DNA from: Terrilactibacillus sp. S3-3
Lineage (GTDB): Bacteria; Bacillota; Bacilli; Bacillales; Sporolactobacillaceae
Assembly: GCA_030437565.1 (NCBI GenBank)
Contig: CP129291.1
Coordinates: 1,798,001 to 1,862,000, forward strand
Length of the DNA: 64,000 nucleotides
Direction: 5' to 3'
The notes beneath the pieces were generated by a model. The model saw only the letters and a list, made by a program, of their open reading frames with translations. It was not told where the DNA came from and did no database searches. Shown here one piece after another: positions 10,079 through 20,439 of the stretch. Position numbers and translations under genes: made by a program. Within the stretch, counting starts at the first letter, position 1. Each line of letters starts with the position of its first letter.

Positions 10079-10851
10079 GTGATTGTGCAAAGGCATGATG
10101 ACGGAATTGCCGTGCTTATATTAAATCGTCCTGAACGAGCCAATGCCCTGTCAAAGCAGCTGCTGCTCGATCTTCGGGATACACTTGAAGATCTGAAAAC
10201 CGATCGCTCGGTCCGGACGGTTATCATCACCGGTTCCGGAGAAAAAGCTTTTTGTGCCGGTGCGGATTTAAAAGAACGCAGCGGGATGGCGGCGGAAGAA
10301 GTGAAACACGCGATCAAGCGGATCGGGAGGGTGATTGGCGAAGTCGAGCGGCTGCCGCAACCGGTGATCGCCGCGATTAACGGCGGTGCCTTTGGCGGCG
10401 GCCTTGAGCTAGCGTTAGCTTGTGATTTACGGATCGCGGCTATTGATGCCCGATTGGGCCTGACTGAAACAGCGCTGGCGATCATTCCCGGCGCAGGCGG
10501 CACACAGCGGCTGCCGCGACTAGTCGGCCCGGGCAAAGCGAAGGAACTCATTTATACGGCCGATCGTCTGACCGGAGAGGAGGCGGAACGGATTGGCCTA
10601 GTGGAGGTTGCCGTTGAAAAAAAGCATGTCATGGAACGTGCACTGCAATTAGCCAGGAAAATAGCAAAAAAAACGGGCCACTAGCATTGACACAGGCCAA
10701 AATCGCGATCAACAGCGGTTTGCAAACGGATCTGACAACCGGACTCAGAATTGAAGAATTAGCCTATCAAGCTCTTATTCCGACAGAAGATCGGCTGGAG
10801 GGCCTGCAGGCTTTTAAAGAAAAACGCCCACCCCAATACGAAGGAAAGTGA
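10079..10851 (+). CDS. yngF: Enoyl-CoA hydratase, YngF-like (one frameshift)
   Basis: Crotonase-fold hydratase, probably methylglutaconyl-CoA hydratase in this operon. Visible: [14 protein letters not shown], the oxyanion-hole region [13 protein letters not shown], and [21 protein letters not shown] with the catalytic acidic residues [21 protein letters not shown]. Start GTG 10079 follows AAGGGGG; an alternative GTG at 10064 overlaps the preceding stop. The frame breaks in an A8 run near 10668, and [14 protein letters not shown] continues to the stop at 10849. Repaired length is about 257 residues. Confidence 0.88.
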
Positions 10852-10862
10852 GGAGAATACAA

Positions 10863-12402
10863 ATGAACAAACAAGCGGAATGGAAAACAGGTTATCAGGA
10901 GAAGAAAGCGGCGATCCTTAAAGGCGGAGCGGAAAAATATCATGAGAAAAATATGAAAAAAGGGAAGTTATTTGTTCGTGAACGTTTGCAGCTCTTGTTT
11001 GATGATCACCTGCTGGCGGAAGACGGGATGTTTGCCAATGTGATGGCGGGGGATCTGCCGGCCGACGGGTCGTCACCGGTCTTGGCAAGGTCCACGGGCA
11101 GACGGTGTGCGTGATGGCCAATGATTCGACGATTAAGGCGGGTTCATGGGGAAAAAGAACCGTGGAAAAGATCATCCGCATTCAAGAAACGGCGGAAAAA
11201 CTGCGCTGTCCGATGATCTATCTGGTCGATTCCGCGGGCGCGCGGATTACCGATCAGATCGACATGTTCCCCCCGGCGGCGCGGCGCCGGACGCATTTTT
11301 TATAATCAGGTGAAATTATCCGGGAAAGTCCCGCAAATTTGCTTGTTATTCGGCCCGTCTGCTGCGGGTGGCGCCTACATCCCGGCGTTTTGCGACATTG
11401 TCGTCATGGTGGAGGGGAATGCTTCCATGTACCTCGGATCACCGCGGATGGCGGAAATGGTCATCGGCGAAAAAGTGACGCTCGAACAGATGGGCGGCGC
11501 GAAAATGCATTGCTCGGTTTCCGGGTGCGGCGATGTGCTGGCAAAAAGCGAAGAAGAAGCGATTGCTACGCCAGAAACTATCTGACGTATTTTCCCGCCA
11601 ATTATACGGAAAAGCCGCAGCGGGTGAAAGCGAAACCGCCAGCGAAGTTTGAGAAAACAATCAAAGCATTAATTCCTGAAAATCAAAACGTTCCTTTCGA
11701 CATGTACCAGCTCATTGATCGGCTAATCGATGAAGGAACATTTTGCGAAATCAAGAAAAAGTTTGCCTCTGAACTGATCACCGGGCTGTGCCGTGTGAAT
11801 GGGCAAGCCGTCGGCATTATTGCCAACCAGCCGCGCGTAAAGGGCGGTGTACTGTTTCATGATTCGGCCGACAAAGCAGCCAAGTTCATTTCATTATGCG
11901 ACGCCTTTCATATCCCGCTTTTGTTCCTGGCTGATGTACCGGGATTCATGATTGGCACAAATGTAGAAAAAGCCGGGATTATTCGTCATGGAGCGAGAAT
12001 GATTTTTGCCATGAGTGAAGCAACTGTGCCGAAAATCACGGTCATTGTCAGAAAAGCCTACGGCGGGGCCTTTACGCGATGGCCGGGCCGGCTTTTGAGC
12101 CGGATTGCTGCCTGGCCTTGCCGACGGCGCAAATCGCCGTGATGGGGCCGGAAGCGGCGGTGAATGCCGTCTATGCCAATAAAATCGCCGAATTGCCGGA
12201 GGAAGAACGAGCGGTGTTTATTAATGAAAAGCGCGAAGAATACCGGAAAGATATTGACATTTACCGGCTTGCTTCCGATTTGATTATCGATGATGTTGTC
12301 GATCCCGATCATTTACGTGAGGAACTTTCTTCGCGGTTTGATCTGTATATGTCCAAATATCTATTATTTACGGATCGCAAACATGGTGTCAATCCGGTGT
12401 AA
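10863..12402 (+). CDS. yngE: Acyl-CoA carboxylase carboxyltransferase subunit, YngE-like (four or more frameshifts)
   Basis: Transfers the carboxyl group from biotin to the acyl-CoA (methylcrotonyl- or propionyl-CoA type). Conserved blocks appear in order in three frames: KMKKGKLFVRERLQLL-like N terminus, YLVDSAGARITDQIDMFP, GPSAAGGAYIPAFCD, FLADVPGFMIGTNVEKAGI, and MGPEAAVNAVYANKI near the end. ATG 10863 has GGAGAA upstream. Breaks lie near 11080, 11275, 11570 and 12070. The repaired length of about 513 residues matches the family. It is the last gene of the operon. Confidence 0.9.
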
Positions 12403-12560
12403 TTAAGGGATAAGGGGATCGAATTCTACCCTATGAGTAAAGATTGGATGTCTGGTGCGTGCAGGAAACTGTCACAGCAGCGACTGAAGCCGTCTATTTC
12501 GACAGCGCGGAATCATTAGCGCTGATTTCCGGGAAGACATTTGTTCGTTCATACATTTAC

Positions 12561-12600
12561 ACCGAATAGCGGCGGCAATCGAAGCCATATTCGGTTTTTT
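12561..12600 (+). terminator. Terminator of the yngJ-yngE operon
   Basis: ACCGAATA and TATTCGGT enclose a 22-base loop and end in a T6 run, 160 bases after the yngE-like stop. The gap 12403-12828 also holds an unrecognised 41-codon open frame (12444-12569, no ribosome site) and the Ter site that follows. Confidence 0.7.
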
Positions 12601-12637
12601 GTGTTATGGCAAAATTGTCGAACCTATAACTTCTTCT

Positions 12638-12666
12638 GGATCTATTAAACTATGTTCCAAATAAAC
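12638..12666 (+). other. Replication terminator (Ter) site, plus orientation
   Basis: The core CTATGTTCCAAATAAAC at 12650-12666 is preceded by TATTAAA, as at 3733, and followed by AATAA and a shared AACAATCATTTAAG tail. It is the innermost left-hand site; by B. subtilis polarity it would stop leftward-moving forks. Confidence 0.75.
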
Positions 12667-12828
12667 AATAAAACCAACAAAAAAATAACTAAAAACAATC
12701 ATTTAAGAAGATAACGGATGAAAAGCTTGAAAAAGTAAGCGCAAAAGCACTGCTTTTTTGCAATTAGCAGCATTTGCGGCAAGTCAATCTGCCCAGTATA
12801 ATTAAAAGACAAAGGAAGGAGGGATTCG

Positions 12829-13377
12829 ATGGCCGACGATATTGAAATGATCATGCAGGCGATTAAAGAATTGAGCGGCGGCATGAAGAGCATGCACAAT
12901 GAACTGACAGGTGAGATAAATGGGATCCGCACGGAGCTGAAAGATGAGATAAACGGACTCCGTACAGAACTGAAAGATGAAATGAACACACTCCGCACAG
13001 AACTGACAGATGAGATGAACACGCTTCGCACGGAACTGACAGATGAGATGAATACGCTTCGCACGGAACTGAGTGCAAGAATGGACAAGCTGGACGTCCA
13101 AATGGAGATGTTAAAGGAAGATAATTGGAAGACTCGGTTTGAAGTGGAAAAACATAAAAAAGAAAACCGGCTTGAAATAGAACAGACAGGCATAAAAACC
13201 AGGAAAACCGCGAATAAAATGGCTCTAACATCCTGCCGTCCGAATGACACTTTTTTTTTTACAAGAATACTCCAGTCACATCCCGCAAAAAACACGATTA
13301 AAATGACACTAAATTCAAAATTCTTATTTTTATCCGTTTGTTGTGTAAATCAATATTATAGAATTCCGCTGCGGTAA
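12829..13377 (+). CDS. Coiled-coil protein with 11-residue repeats, function unknown
   Basis: Starts at ATG 12829 behind a strong GGAAGGAGG. After residue 25 it consists of five near-identical 11-residue units of the type TELTDEMNTLR, followed by MDKLDVQMEMLKEDNWKTRFEVEKHKKE; the whole forms a long amphipathic helix without a signal peptide or membrane segment. The tail after about residue 128 is low complexity and runs through a T10-12 stretch near 13250, so the true C terminus is probably frameshifted and shorter. It is comparable to small Bacillus proteins with degenerate TELRTEMK repeats of unknown role. Confidence 0.6.
   Translation: MADDIEMIMQAIKELSGGMKSMHNELTGEINGIRTELKDEINGLRTELKDEMNTLRTELTDEMNTLRTELTDEMNTLRTELSARMDKLDVQMEMLKEDNWKTRFEVEKHKKENRLEIEQTGIKTRKTANKMALTSCRPNDTFFFTRILQSHPAKNTIKMTLNSKFLFLSVCCVNQYYRIPLR
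12901..13065 (+). repeat. 33-bp tandem repeat, five units
   Basis: Consecutive 33-base units beginning GAACTGACAGATGAG. The last two differ by a single base; the earlier ones are more diverged. They encode the 11-residue coiled-coil repeat. Confidence 0.85.
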
Positions 13378-13390
13378 CGGCAAAAAATGA

Positions 13391-13426
13391 CCTGTTGCCC
13401 CAAGCAAAATTCCTTGGGGCAACAGG
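13391..13426 (-). terminator. Terminator of 3-hydroxybutyrate dehydrogenase gene
   Basis: Perfect 14-pair stem CCTGTTGCCCCAAG/CTTGGGGCAACAGG with an 8-base loop; on the minus strand it is followed by TCATTTTTT. Confidence 0.88.
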
Positions 13427-13432
13427 CAGATG

Positions 13433-14209
13433 CTACTGCGCCGTATATCCGCCATCCAGAACAACGGCCTGGCCGGTGACGCCTTTCGCCTTGTCGCTGG
13501 CGAGGAAAACAGCATAGTCGGCGATTTCCTTGACGTCAAGCAGACGATGCTGCGGCACAAATGGATAGATCACTTCTTCTAGTACTTTTTCAAGCGGTAC
13601 CCGGCGAGTTCTCGCTAAATCTTGCATTTGGCCGCGGACAAGCTTGGTATCGACATAGCCGGGGCAGAGGGCATTAACCGTCACGCCGGCCGTTGCGCTT
13701 TCCAGCGCGGCGACCTTCGTCAAACCGATGACACCATGCTTGGCACTGTTATATGCCGCTTTGCCGGCAAAACCAATCAGGCCGTTAATTGAAGCAATAT
13801 TGATAATTCTTCCGGACCCTTGTTTTTTCATAATCGGCAGAACATTTTTGATCGCTATAAACGGTGCCGTCAGCATAATCTTGATCATCAATTCAAACTT
13901 TTCAGTAGGAAATTCTTCGATAGGGGAAACGTGCTGCAGCCCCGCATTATTGATAAAGACATCAATTCGGCCAAATTTTTCTTTTGTTTGTTCGATCAGG
14001 CGGATAATCTCTTCTTCTTTGGTTACATCTGCTTTTATACCGGTGGCGTCCAATCCGTTCGCTTTCAGAGCTTGAGCAGCCTGAGTGACCGCTTCCTCAT
14101 CAATGTCGGACAGCACCACTTTGGCGCCGTTTTCGGCAAAAACTTTGCCAATCTCAAAGCCGATCCCTCTAGCCGAGCCGGTAATAATTGCTACTTTATC
14201 TTTAACCAT
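13433..14209 (-). CDS. bdhA: 3-hydroxybutyrate dehydrogenase (SDR family)
   Basis: NAD-dependent short-chain dehydrogenase interconverting 3-hydroxybutyrate and acetoacetate. TGSARGIG is the nucleotide-binding loop, INNAGLQHVSPIEEFP and YNSAKHGVIGLTK hold the catalytic Asn/Tyr/Lys, and NALCPGYVDTKLV is typical of bacterial 3-HB dehydrogenases. The ATG at 14209 (MVKDKVAIITG) follows GGGGGC; a TTG at 14224 is possible. Intact, about 258 residues. It is divergent from the hydroxyacyl-CoA dehydrogenase/thiolase operon and fits the ketone-body theme of 14-22 kb. Confidence 0.9.
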   Translation of the reverse strand: MVKDKVAIITGSARGIGFEIGKVFAENGAKVVLSDIDEEAVTQAAQALKANGLDATGIKADVTKEEEIIRLIEQTKEKFGRIDVFINNAGLQHVSPIEEFPTEKFELMIKIMLTAPFIAIKNVLPIMKKQGSGRIINIASINGLIGFAGKAAYNSAKHGVIGLTKVAALESATAGVTVNALCPGYVDTKLVRGQMQDLARTRRVPLEKVLEEVIYPFVPQHRLLDVKEIADYAVFLASDKAKGVTGQAVVLDGGYTAQ

Positions 14210-14415
14210 CCTGCATGCCCCCAAATAAAAAAAAAAGTATCATGGTTTACCGAATGATCCAATCATTATTTTGGTTCCGCTTTCATAAAACGGTGCATGC
14301 GTTGACATAACAGGGAATGAAGTTCGAATTTGTAAAAAGGGGAAGGATTTTTTAATAAAAATAAAGCATAATAATTATAGCATAGTTTTTTATAAGGAAA
14401 ATATGTTTTCTTTTT

Positions 14416-14430
14416 TGGCATTGTTTTTGC
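14416..14430 (+). promoter_or_regulatory. Sigma-54 promoter (-24/-12) of the hydroxyacyl-CoA dehydrogenase-thiolase operon
   Basis: TGGCATTGTTTTTGC has GG and GC with exactly ten bases between, 53 bases before the ATG. The enhancer-binding activator is encoded two genes downstream. Confidence 0.8.
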
Positions 14431-14482
14431 ATGTAATTTCAGTGACCGAACAGAGCACCTATTAAAAGGAGAGACAAACAAA

Positions 14483-15425
14483 ATGAAACAAAAAATTGCG
14501 ATTATCGGTTCGGGAGTGATGGGCAGCGGCATCGCCCAATCCTTCGCCATCCATGGGTATTCCGTCATGGGTTAACGATATAAAAGAAGAATACCTTTCA
14601 AGAGCAAAAACGATTATTTCCGATAACTTGTCGCTGCAGGTCGAAGAAGGCATGCTGACGGAACAAGGAAAGCAGCAGGCCGAATCGCTTATGACGTTCA
14701 CCACCGATCTTCATGAGGCAGTCCAAGACGCCGACTTCATCATCGAAGCGATTCCGGAAGTGATTGAATTAAAATGGCAGCTTTATCAAAATCTGGCGGA
14801 AACCGCCAAACCGGAAGCGATCATCGCTTCTAATACATCCACTTTTCCGATTTCCAGGTTAGCCGAAAAGACTTCGCTTGCTGAAAGGATGATGATCACT
14901 CATTTCTTCAATCCGGCTCATCTTGTTCCTTTAGTTGAAATCGTCAAACATGAACAAACCAAGCCGGAAGTCGTTGAAACCACGCTCGAACTTATCCGCA
15001 CTATTGGCAAGTCCCCTGTCTTATTGAAAAAAGAAATCAACGGATTTATTGCCAATCGTCTGCAGACCGCGCTGGTGAGAGAAGCGTTTTATCTATTAAA
15101 TGAAGGCATTGCCAGTGCCGAAGATATTGACACCGCTGTAACCGCAGGACCGGGCTTTCGCTGGGCATTTACCGGACCGATCGAAGTTGCTGATTTTGGC
15201 GGTTTGGATACGTGGGAAAGGGTAATTGATAATGTAGCGCCAGATTTAGATAAAAGCGTGGAAGCCCCGGCGATCATCCGCGATCGGGTTAAAGAACATA
15301 AGCTTGGAACCAAGTCTGGAGAAGGGATCTTCCACTATGACAAAACATCGGTTGTACAAAAATTGAATGAAAGAGATCGTCACTTCATTCAGCTCGGAAA
15401 AATTAAAAACAGGGAGGAAGTCTGA
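14483..15425 (+). CDS. 3-hydroxyacyl-CoA dehydrogenase (one frameshift)
   Basis: NAD-dependent oxidation of 3-hydroxyacyl-CoA to 3-ketoacyl-Co[19 protein letters not shown] is the Rossmann loop and [16 protein letters not shown] carries the catalytic His-Asn neighbourhood, with [17 protein letters not shown] in the C-terminal domain. ATG 14483 follows AGGAGAG. The frame breaks near 14568 (GGTATTCCGTCATGG). Repaired length is about 314 residues, larger than the 282-residue Hbd type and close to MmgB-like/PaaH forms. It overlaps the thiolase start by TGATG, so the two are translated together. Confidence 0.87.
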
Positions 15426-16607
15426 TGAGAGAAGTAGCCATCGTCAGTGCGGCAAGGACTCCAGTCGGTTCATTCGGAGGCAGCCTTGCCGGTGTGTCAG
15501 CAGTTGATCTAGGTGTTGCCGCGGCAAAGGAAGCGGTTAAACGAGCCAAAATTTCACCCGATATCTTCGATGAGGTACTGATTGGCAATGTCCTGTCGGC
15601 CGGACTCGGACAAAATGTCGGCCGGCAAGTCGCGCTCGGCGCTGGATTGCCTGAGACGACTCCGGCACTCACCGTTAACAAGGTCTGCGGCTCCGGCCTG
15701 CGGACTGTTATCATGGCCGCACAATTTATTTTACTGGGAGATGCCGACGTCATTCTTGCCGGCGGCATCGAAAGTATGAGCAATGCGCCTTTCATTCTAC
15801 CAAACTATCGCTGGGGGCGGAAAATGGGCAACGCTCAAGTGGTAGATTCGATGATTTATGATGCCTTAACGGATGCATTTAATCAGTATCATATGGGGAT
15901 TACGGCTGAAAATATTGCCGAACAGTGGCAGATCAGCCGGGAAAAACAAGATGAATTTGCATTATCCAGCCAATTGAAAGCAGAAAAAGCTCAGCTTGAA
16001 GGGCTTTTTAATGAAGAAATTGTGCCTGTTGAATTCAAGAAAAAGGGCAAAACGATCATCGTTGATCAAGATGAATGAACATCCCCGCCACGGCATGACG
16101 ATCGACAAGCTGGCTAAACTGCGTCCAGCCTTTAAAGAAAATGGAACCGTGACCGCCGGAAATTCATCCGGAATCAATGACGGCGCCGCGATGCTGGTCC
16201 TAATGGCGAAAGAAAAAGCGGAAGAGCTTGGCCTTGACATTCTGGCCACCGTGACGTCTTATGCAAGTGCTGCGCTTGATCCGAAAATCATGGGCTACGG
16301 TCCTGTTCCGGCAACCAAAAAAGCCCTGGCTAAGGCCGGCTTGACCGTGAAGGATATTGATTTATTTGAAGTGAATGAAGCCTTCGCCGCGCAATCGCTC
16401 GCTGTACTGAAAGATTTAGAATTGGACAGCAGCAAGGTAAATATCAGCGGCGGTGCGATTGCCCTCGGCCACCCGGTTGGGGCTTCAGGAGCCCGGATTT
16501 TAGTGACGCTCTTATATGGGATGAAACGAACAAATGCCAAAAGAGGGCTGGCGACTTTATGCATCGGGGGCGGACAAGGAACAGCCCTTGTCGTCGAGCG
16601 CAGTTAA
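15425..16607 (+). CDS. Acetyl-CoA acetyltransferase (thiolase; one frameshift)
   Basis: Cleaves acetoacetyl-CoA with CoA into two acetyl-Co[14 protein letters not shown] carries the acyl-accepting Cys near residue 89, [17 protein letters not shown] the His, and [13 protein letters not shown] the second Cys. The break near 16072 is in GATGAATGAACATCC, where four bases look duplicated before [18 protein letters not shown] resumes. Repaired length is about 393 residues. It sits in the sigma-54 operon, so it probably serves acetoacetate/3-hydroxybutyrate use. Confidence 0.9.
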
Positions 16608-16769
16608 GACTGTCTGCATCTCAAAACGATGGAATGGACGGCCGCGCGCGTCCCGCCGGTCGATGATTTGTCACCCGCCTGATCATCGAAGCCTAAGCTA
16701 ACTTAGGACCAGTATCCTAACGGCTATGCTATAATGAAAAGGATGACAGGCGATAAGGAGAATGGCACA

Positions 16770-18445
16770 ATGGCCGTTGATGATAAATCGATACATGAAG
16801 GGCTTTTAAACGTATTACTGGAAAAAATGCCTTTAGGGATTTTGGTTACCAAAAATGAAAGCGATGTCATCTTATGCAATCCTATGTTATCAGACTTTCT
16901 CAATCAGCATCTGCCCGACTTTAAGCTTTCGATGATTTTGGAAAGAGATTTGCTTCCAGGTGTCAATACCCGGCTTCAATTAAAGAAAGAAACCGTGATC
17001 GTCAGAAAAGAACAAATCAAATGCTTGAAGGTTGATTACCAGCTTTATCTTTTATCTTTCTCTACCGGGACGGACTTTGCTTATATAGAAGAGAACAGGG
17101 AAGTGCTGCTTAGAGACATTTTAGAGGTCGCCTACGACGGTCTCGTAATGGTTGACAGGGACGGATATGTTCAGCTGCTGACTCATGCTTATGCTGATTT
17201 TCTCGGGGTAGATCAGGAGCGCTCAATCGGCAAGCACGTGACGGAAGTTATTGAAAATACACGTATGCATATCGTCGCCAAAACGGGCAAACCGGAGACC
17301 GCGGAACTGCAAAAAATCAAAAATAATTATATTATTGCGACACGATCGCCGATGGTGAAACAGGGAAAAATCGTCGGGGCAGTGGGGAAAATCTTATTTA
17401 AGAATGTTGGCCAATTCACAGCATTATCGAAGCGTGTCAAACTGCTGAAGACAGAATTAAAAAAATACAAAGGCGATTTTCGCGAGCGCAACAAAGCCTC
17501 TTATACGTTTGAAAGTTTAATTGGCGAAAGTCCGCTGTTTTTATCGGTCAAAGAAAAAGCCAGGAAAGTGGCTAAAATGATGATTCCAACGTCTTATTAT
17601 TAGGTGAAAGCGGCACGGGCAAAGAGTTGTTTGCTCACTCGATCCACAATGAGAGCAACCGGGCCATGAGTGTTTTTGTCAAGGTAAACTGTGCGGCTAT
17701 TCCAGGTGAATTGCTGGAATCGGAGCTTTTCGGTTACGAAGAAGGCTCGTTCACTGGGGCAAAAAAAGGCGGCAAAGCCGGCAAATTCGAAATAGCGGAC
17801 GGAGGAACGATTTTTCTTGATGAAATCGGCGAGCTCCCGCTGCATATGCAGGTCAAGCTGCTTCGGGTTCTGCAGGAAAAAGAAATTGAACGGATAGGGG
17901 CACCGGGCACCTTCTCGATCGATGTCAGGGTGATCGCGGCGACCAATCGGAATTTGGAAGAAATGGTGAAGAAAGGCGAATTCCGGATGGATCTGTACTA
18001 CCGTCTGAAAGTCGTGGAAATCAATATTCCGTCGTTAAGAGAGCGAATAAAAGATATCGGCATTCTCGCAAACTACTTTTTGGAAAAATATGAACATATT
18101 ATGAAAAAACGTGTGCCTGGCATCGACGACGCTGCCTTGCGCCTGTTGACTCTATATGATTGGCCAGGCAATATCCGCGAACTGGAAAACATTATTGAAC
18201 GCGCTTTAAACATTGTGGATGAAGGAAAGCCGATCTCGGCTGAACACCTGCCGGAAGAAATAACCGGCCACAAAGAAATGACCGGGATGCGCTCACTGGC
18301 GGAAATTATGGAGGAGACCGAACGGACCACGATTTTAGATTATTTGGCGATGACCGGCGGCAATAAATCAAGAACAGCCAAACAGTTGGGAGTAAGCCGG
18401 ACAACGCTTTATGAGAAAATGAACAAATACGGTCTGCTTTCTTAG
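16770..18445 (+). CDS. Sigma-54-dependent activator with PAS sensor domain (one frameshift)
   Basis: Residues about 10-95 form an unassigned N-terminal domain. Residues about 115-215 look like a PAS domain ([20 protein letters not shown]...[15 protein letters not shown]). The AAA+ domain then carries [11 protein letters not shown] (Walker A), [13 protein letters not shown] (the sigma-54 contact loop, GSFTGA rather than GAFTGA) and [12 protein letters not shown] (Walker B). A Fis-type helix-turn-helix ends the protein ([20 protein letters not shown]). ATG 16770 follows AAGGAG at nine bases. One A is missing from GCTAAAATGATG near 17580. It lies between two sigma-54 promoters, so it likely drives both operons in response to a metabolite sensed by the PAS region. 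Confidence 0.9.
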
Positions 18446-18463
18446 AAAAAATAGAGGCGACAA

Positions 18464-18499
18464 AACAACCGCGGCAAACAATTGACCGCGGTTGTTTTT
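18464..18499 (+). terminator. Terminator after the sigma-54 activator
   Basis: AACAACCGCGG and CCGCGGTTGTT form an 11-pair stem ending in T5. The rest of 18500-18862 holds only the sigma-54 promoter and AT-rich sequence in which activator sites are expected but not identifiable by eye. Confidence 0.88.
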
Positions 18500-18714
18500 G
18501 TTCATTCAGAGCAAAGTGTCCGCCTATCCGAACAAAAAAGGGTCAAAGATAAGTCATCATGTAAAGAAATACTACTTACACTATTTTGCTTCTATATGAC
18601 CTAACGTTAATCAGACTGAACAAAACCCGCTGTTTTTGACTTCCTTATTTGCGCTTTTTATAAAAAATGTGAAGAAAATGAGTCGATTTTTTAATATAAG
18701 CTACAAAAATAAAG

Positions 18715-18730
18715 TTGGCACAAATCTTGC
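18715..18730 (+). promoter_or_regulatory. Sigma-54 promoter (-24/-12) of the permease-scoAB operon
   Basis: TTGGCACAAATCTTGC followed by TTT matches the TTGGCAC-N5-TTGC consensus fully. GG and GC are ten bases apart. Confidence 0.9.
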
Positions 18731-18862
18731 TTTACTTATTTTTGTATGGTTTATTGTCCATTTCATAAAATGGAGATTTTATTTGTAAACGTTTGCGTAA
18801 AGGCAGGATAGGGAAAAGAAGAAAGCAAAACGGTCATTCCATGCTGACTTGGGGAAGGGAGG

Positions 18863-18976
18863 ATGGAAGGACCAAAGACAGACAAGCCGCGCCCGGGGAA
18901 AACCTCGCGGCCGGCCTACAGGTCAATTCTTTTTTTTGCGGTAGGAGGCGCATTGGAAAAAAGAAAAGATAAATAA
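18863..18976 (+). CDS. Possible 37-residue leader or small protein
   Basis: ATG 18863 follows GGGGAAGGGAGG very closely; the frame runs 37 codons to TAA at 18974 and ends 14 bases before the permease start. It is basic at both ends with a short hydrophobic centre (SILFFAVGGA). It would be the first translated unit of the sigma-54 transcript. I do not recognise it, and the spacing between ribosome site and start is unusually tight. Confidence 0.35.
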   Translation: MEGPKTDKPRPGKTSRPAYRSILFFAVGGALEKRKDK

Positions 18977-18990
18977 AAGGGGGAATTCTC

Positions 18991-20377
18991 TTGGCCGTTC
19001 AGATTCTTGCGATCATTATAGCATTGGGCTTGTTGATGTTTTTGGCGTATCGCGGCTATCCGGTGATTATTATCGCACCGCTTGTGACGTTACTCGCTGT
19101 CTTGTTATCAGGCGGACATCTGCTGCCGAGTTATACAGAGGTCTTTATGACGAATGCAGCCAATTATGTAAAATCTTTTTTCCCCATCTTCTTGCTGGGG
19201 GCGATTTTTGGCAAGGTCATGGAAATGAGCGGTGCGGCGGCAGCGATCGCTCACACCATTGTCCGGTCGCTGGGCTCGAAGCGGGCGATCCTTTCTGTTG
19301 TTCTGGCCTGCTCGGTACTGACATATGGGGGCGTATCTTTATTTGTCGTCGCGTTCGCCGTCTATCCATTCGCAGCTGCTATTTTTAAAGAAGCCGACAT
19401 TCCAAAACGTTTAATTCCGGGAACCATCGCACTCGGGGCTTTTACTTACACGATGGATGCTCTGCCGGGAACGCCGCAAATCCAGAATATCATTCCGACC
19501 AATTATTTTGGTACGGATACGTATGCCGCACCGCTTGTCGGCATCATCGGCGCGGTCATCGTTTTCGCCGGGGGATGATTTGGCTGGAGCGGCGGCGCAA
19601 ACAAGCCCAGTCGCAAGGCGAAGGTTATGGAGAAGGGCATATTAATGAACCGGAAAATATGGAACAGGGAAAATTGCCGAATTTTTGGCTTTCCATTGTT
19701 CCGCTTGTCGTCGTAATTGTTTTTAATTTCGTGTTCAGCCGTACAGCGCTGACAGTGAAAGATTGGTATAACTCGACCGAGTTAAAACATACCTTTAATA
19801 TTATTGATGTCAATACCGTCACATCGTCCTGGTCGCTGATCGTTGCCCTGGCTTTAGGTATTTTGGCGGCGATGTTTTTAAACATCGGCCGGGTCAAAGT
19901 CAAATTGACAAGCAGTTTAACTACCGCGTCGATGGGGGCACTGCTGGCGATATTCAATACGGCTTCAGAAGTCGGCTTCGGAAACGTTGTGAAAACGCTT
20001 CCTGGATTTAGTGCGATTCAAAACCATGTATTCAATGCCAGCAGCAATCCGCTTGTTTCCGAGGCGGTTGCGTCGTCAATGTCCTGTCCGGAATCACCGG
20101 TTCAGCTTCCGGCGGACTGTCCATCGCGCTTGAAGTGAAAAAAAACAACTACTTACAGGCAGCCCACCACGCCGGAATCAGTCCGGAACTCTTGCACCGG
20201 ATCGCTTCGATGGCGTCAGGGGGAATGGATACGCTGCCGCATAACGGGGCCGTGATCACGCTGCTGGCGATCACGGGGCTCACACACCGGCAATCCTATA
20301 AAGATATCTTTGCCATCACAGTGTTGAAAACGGCGACGGTCTTTATTATCGCATTCTCGAGTTCATTATTTATTTAG
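18991..20377 (+). CDS. GntP-family permease (two frameshifts), probably for ketone bodies/short hydroxy acids
   Basis: Very hydrophobic protein of about 460 residues with ten or more membrane helices and GntP-type segments ([58 protein letters not shown]). TTG 18991 follows AAGGGGG. Breaks lie near 19573 (a G6 run read as G5) and near 20065. B. subtilis has a GntP-type gene (yxjC) beside scoA-scoB, so acetoacetate or 3-hydroxybutyrate uptake is a reasonable inference; gluconate is less likely because no kinase is present. Confidence 0.83.
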
Positions 20378-20439
20378 TCAAACAGCTTATTATTTTGCCA
20401 TTTTGTCTAGCACTCATACTAAAGAATGGAGATGGAAAA

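Noticed and set aside
12444..12569. 41-codon frame after the carboxyltransferase gene
   Set aside because: Coding-like composition but no ribosome site and no known family; left as a note in the gap rather than a gene.
12901..13065. Possible CRISPR-like direct repeats
   Set aside because: The 33-base units are contiguous without spacers and stay in frame, so they are protein-coding tandem repeats. No CRISPR array or cas gene was seen in the window.
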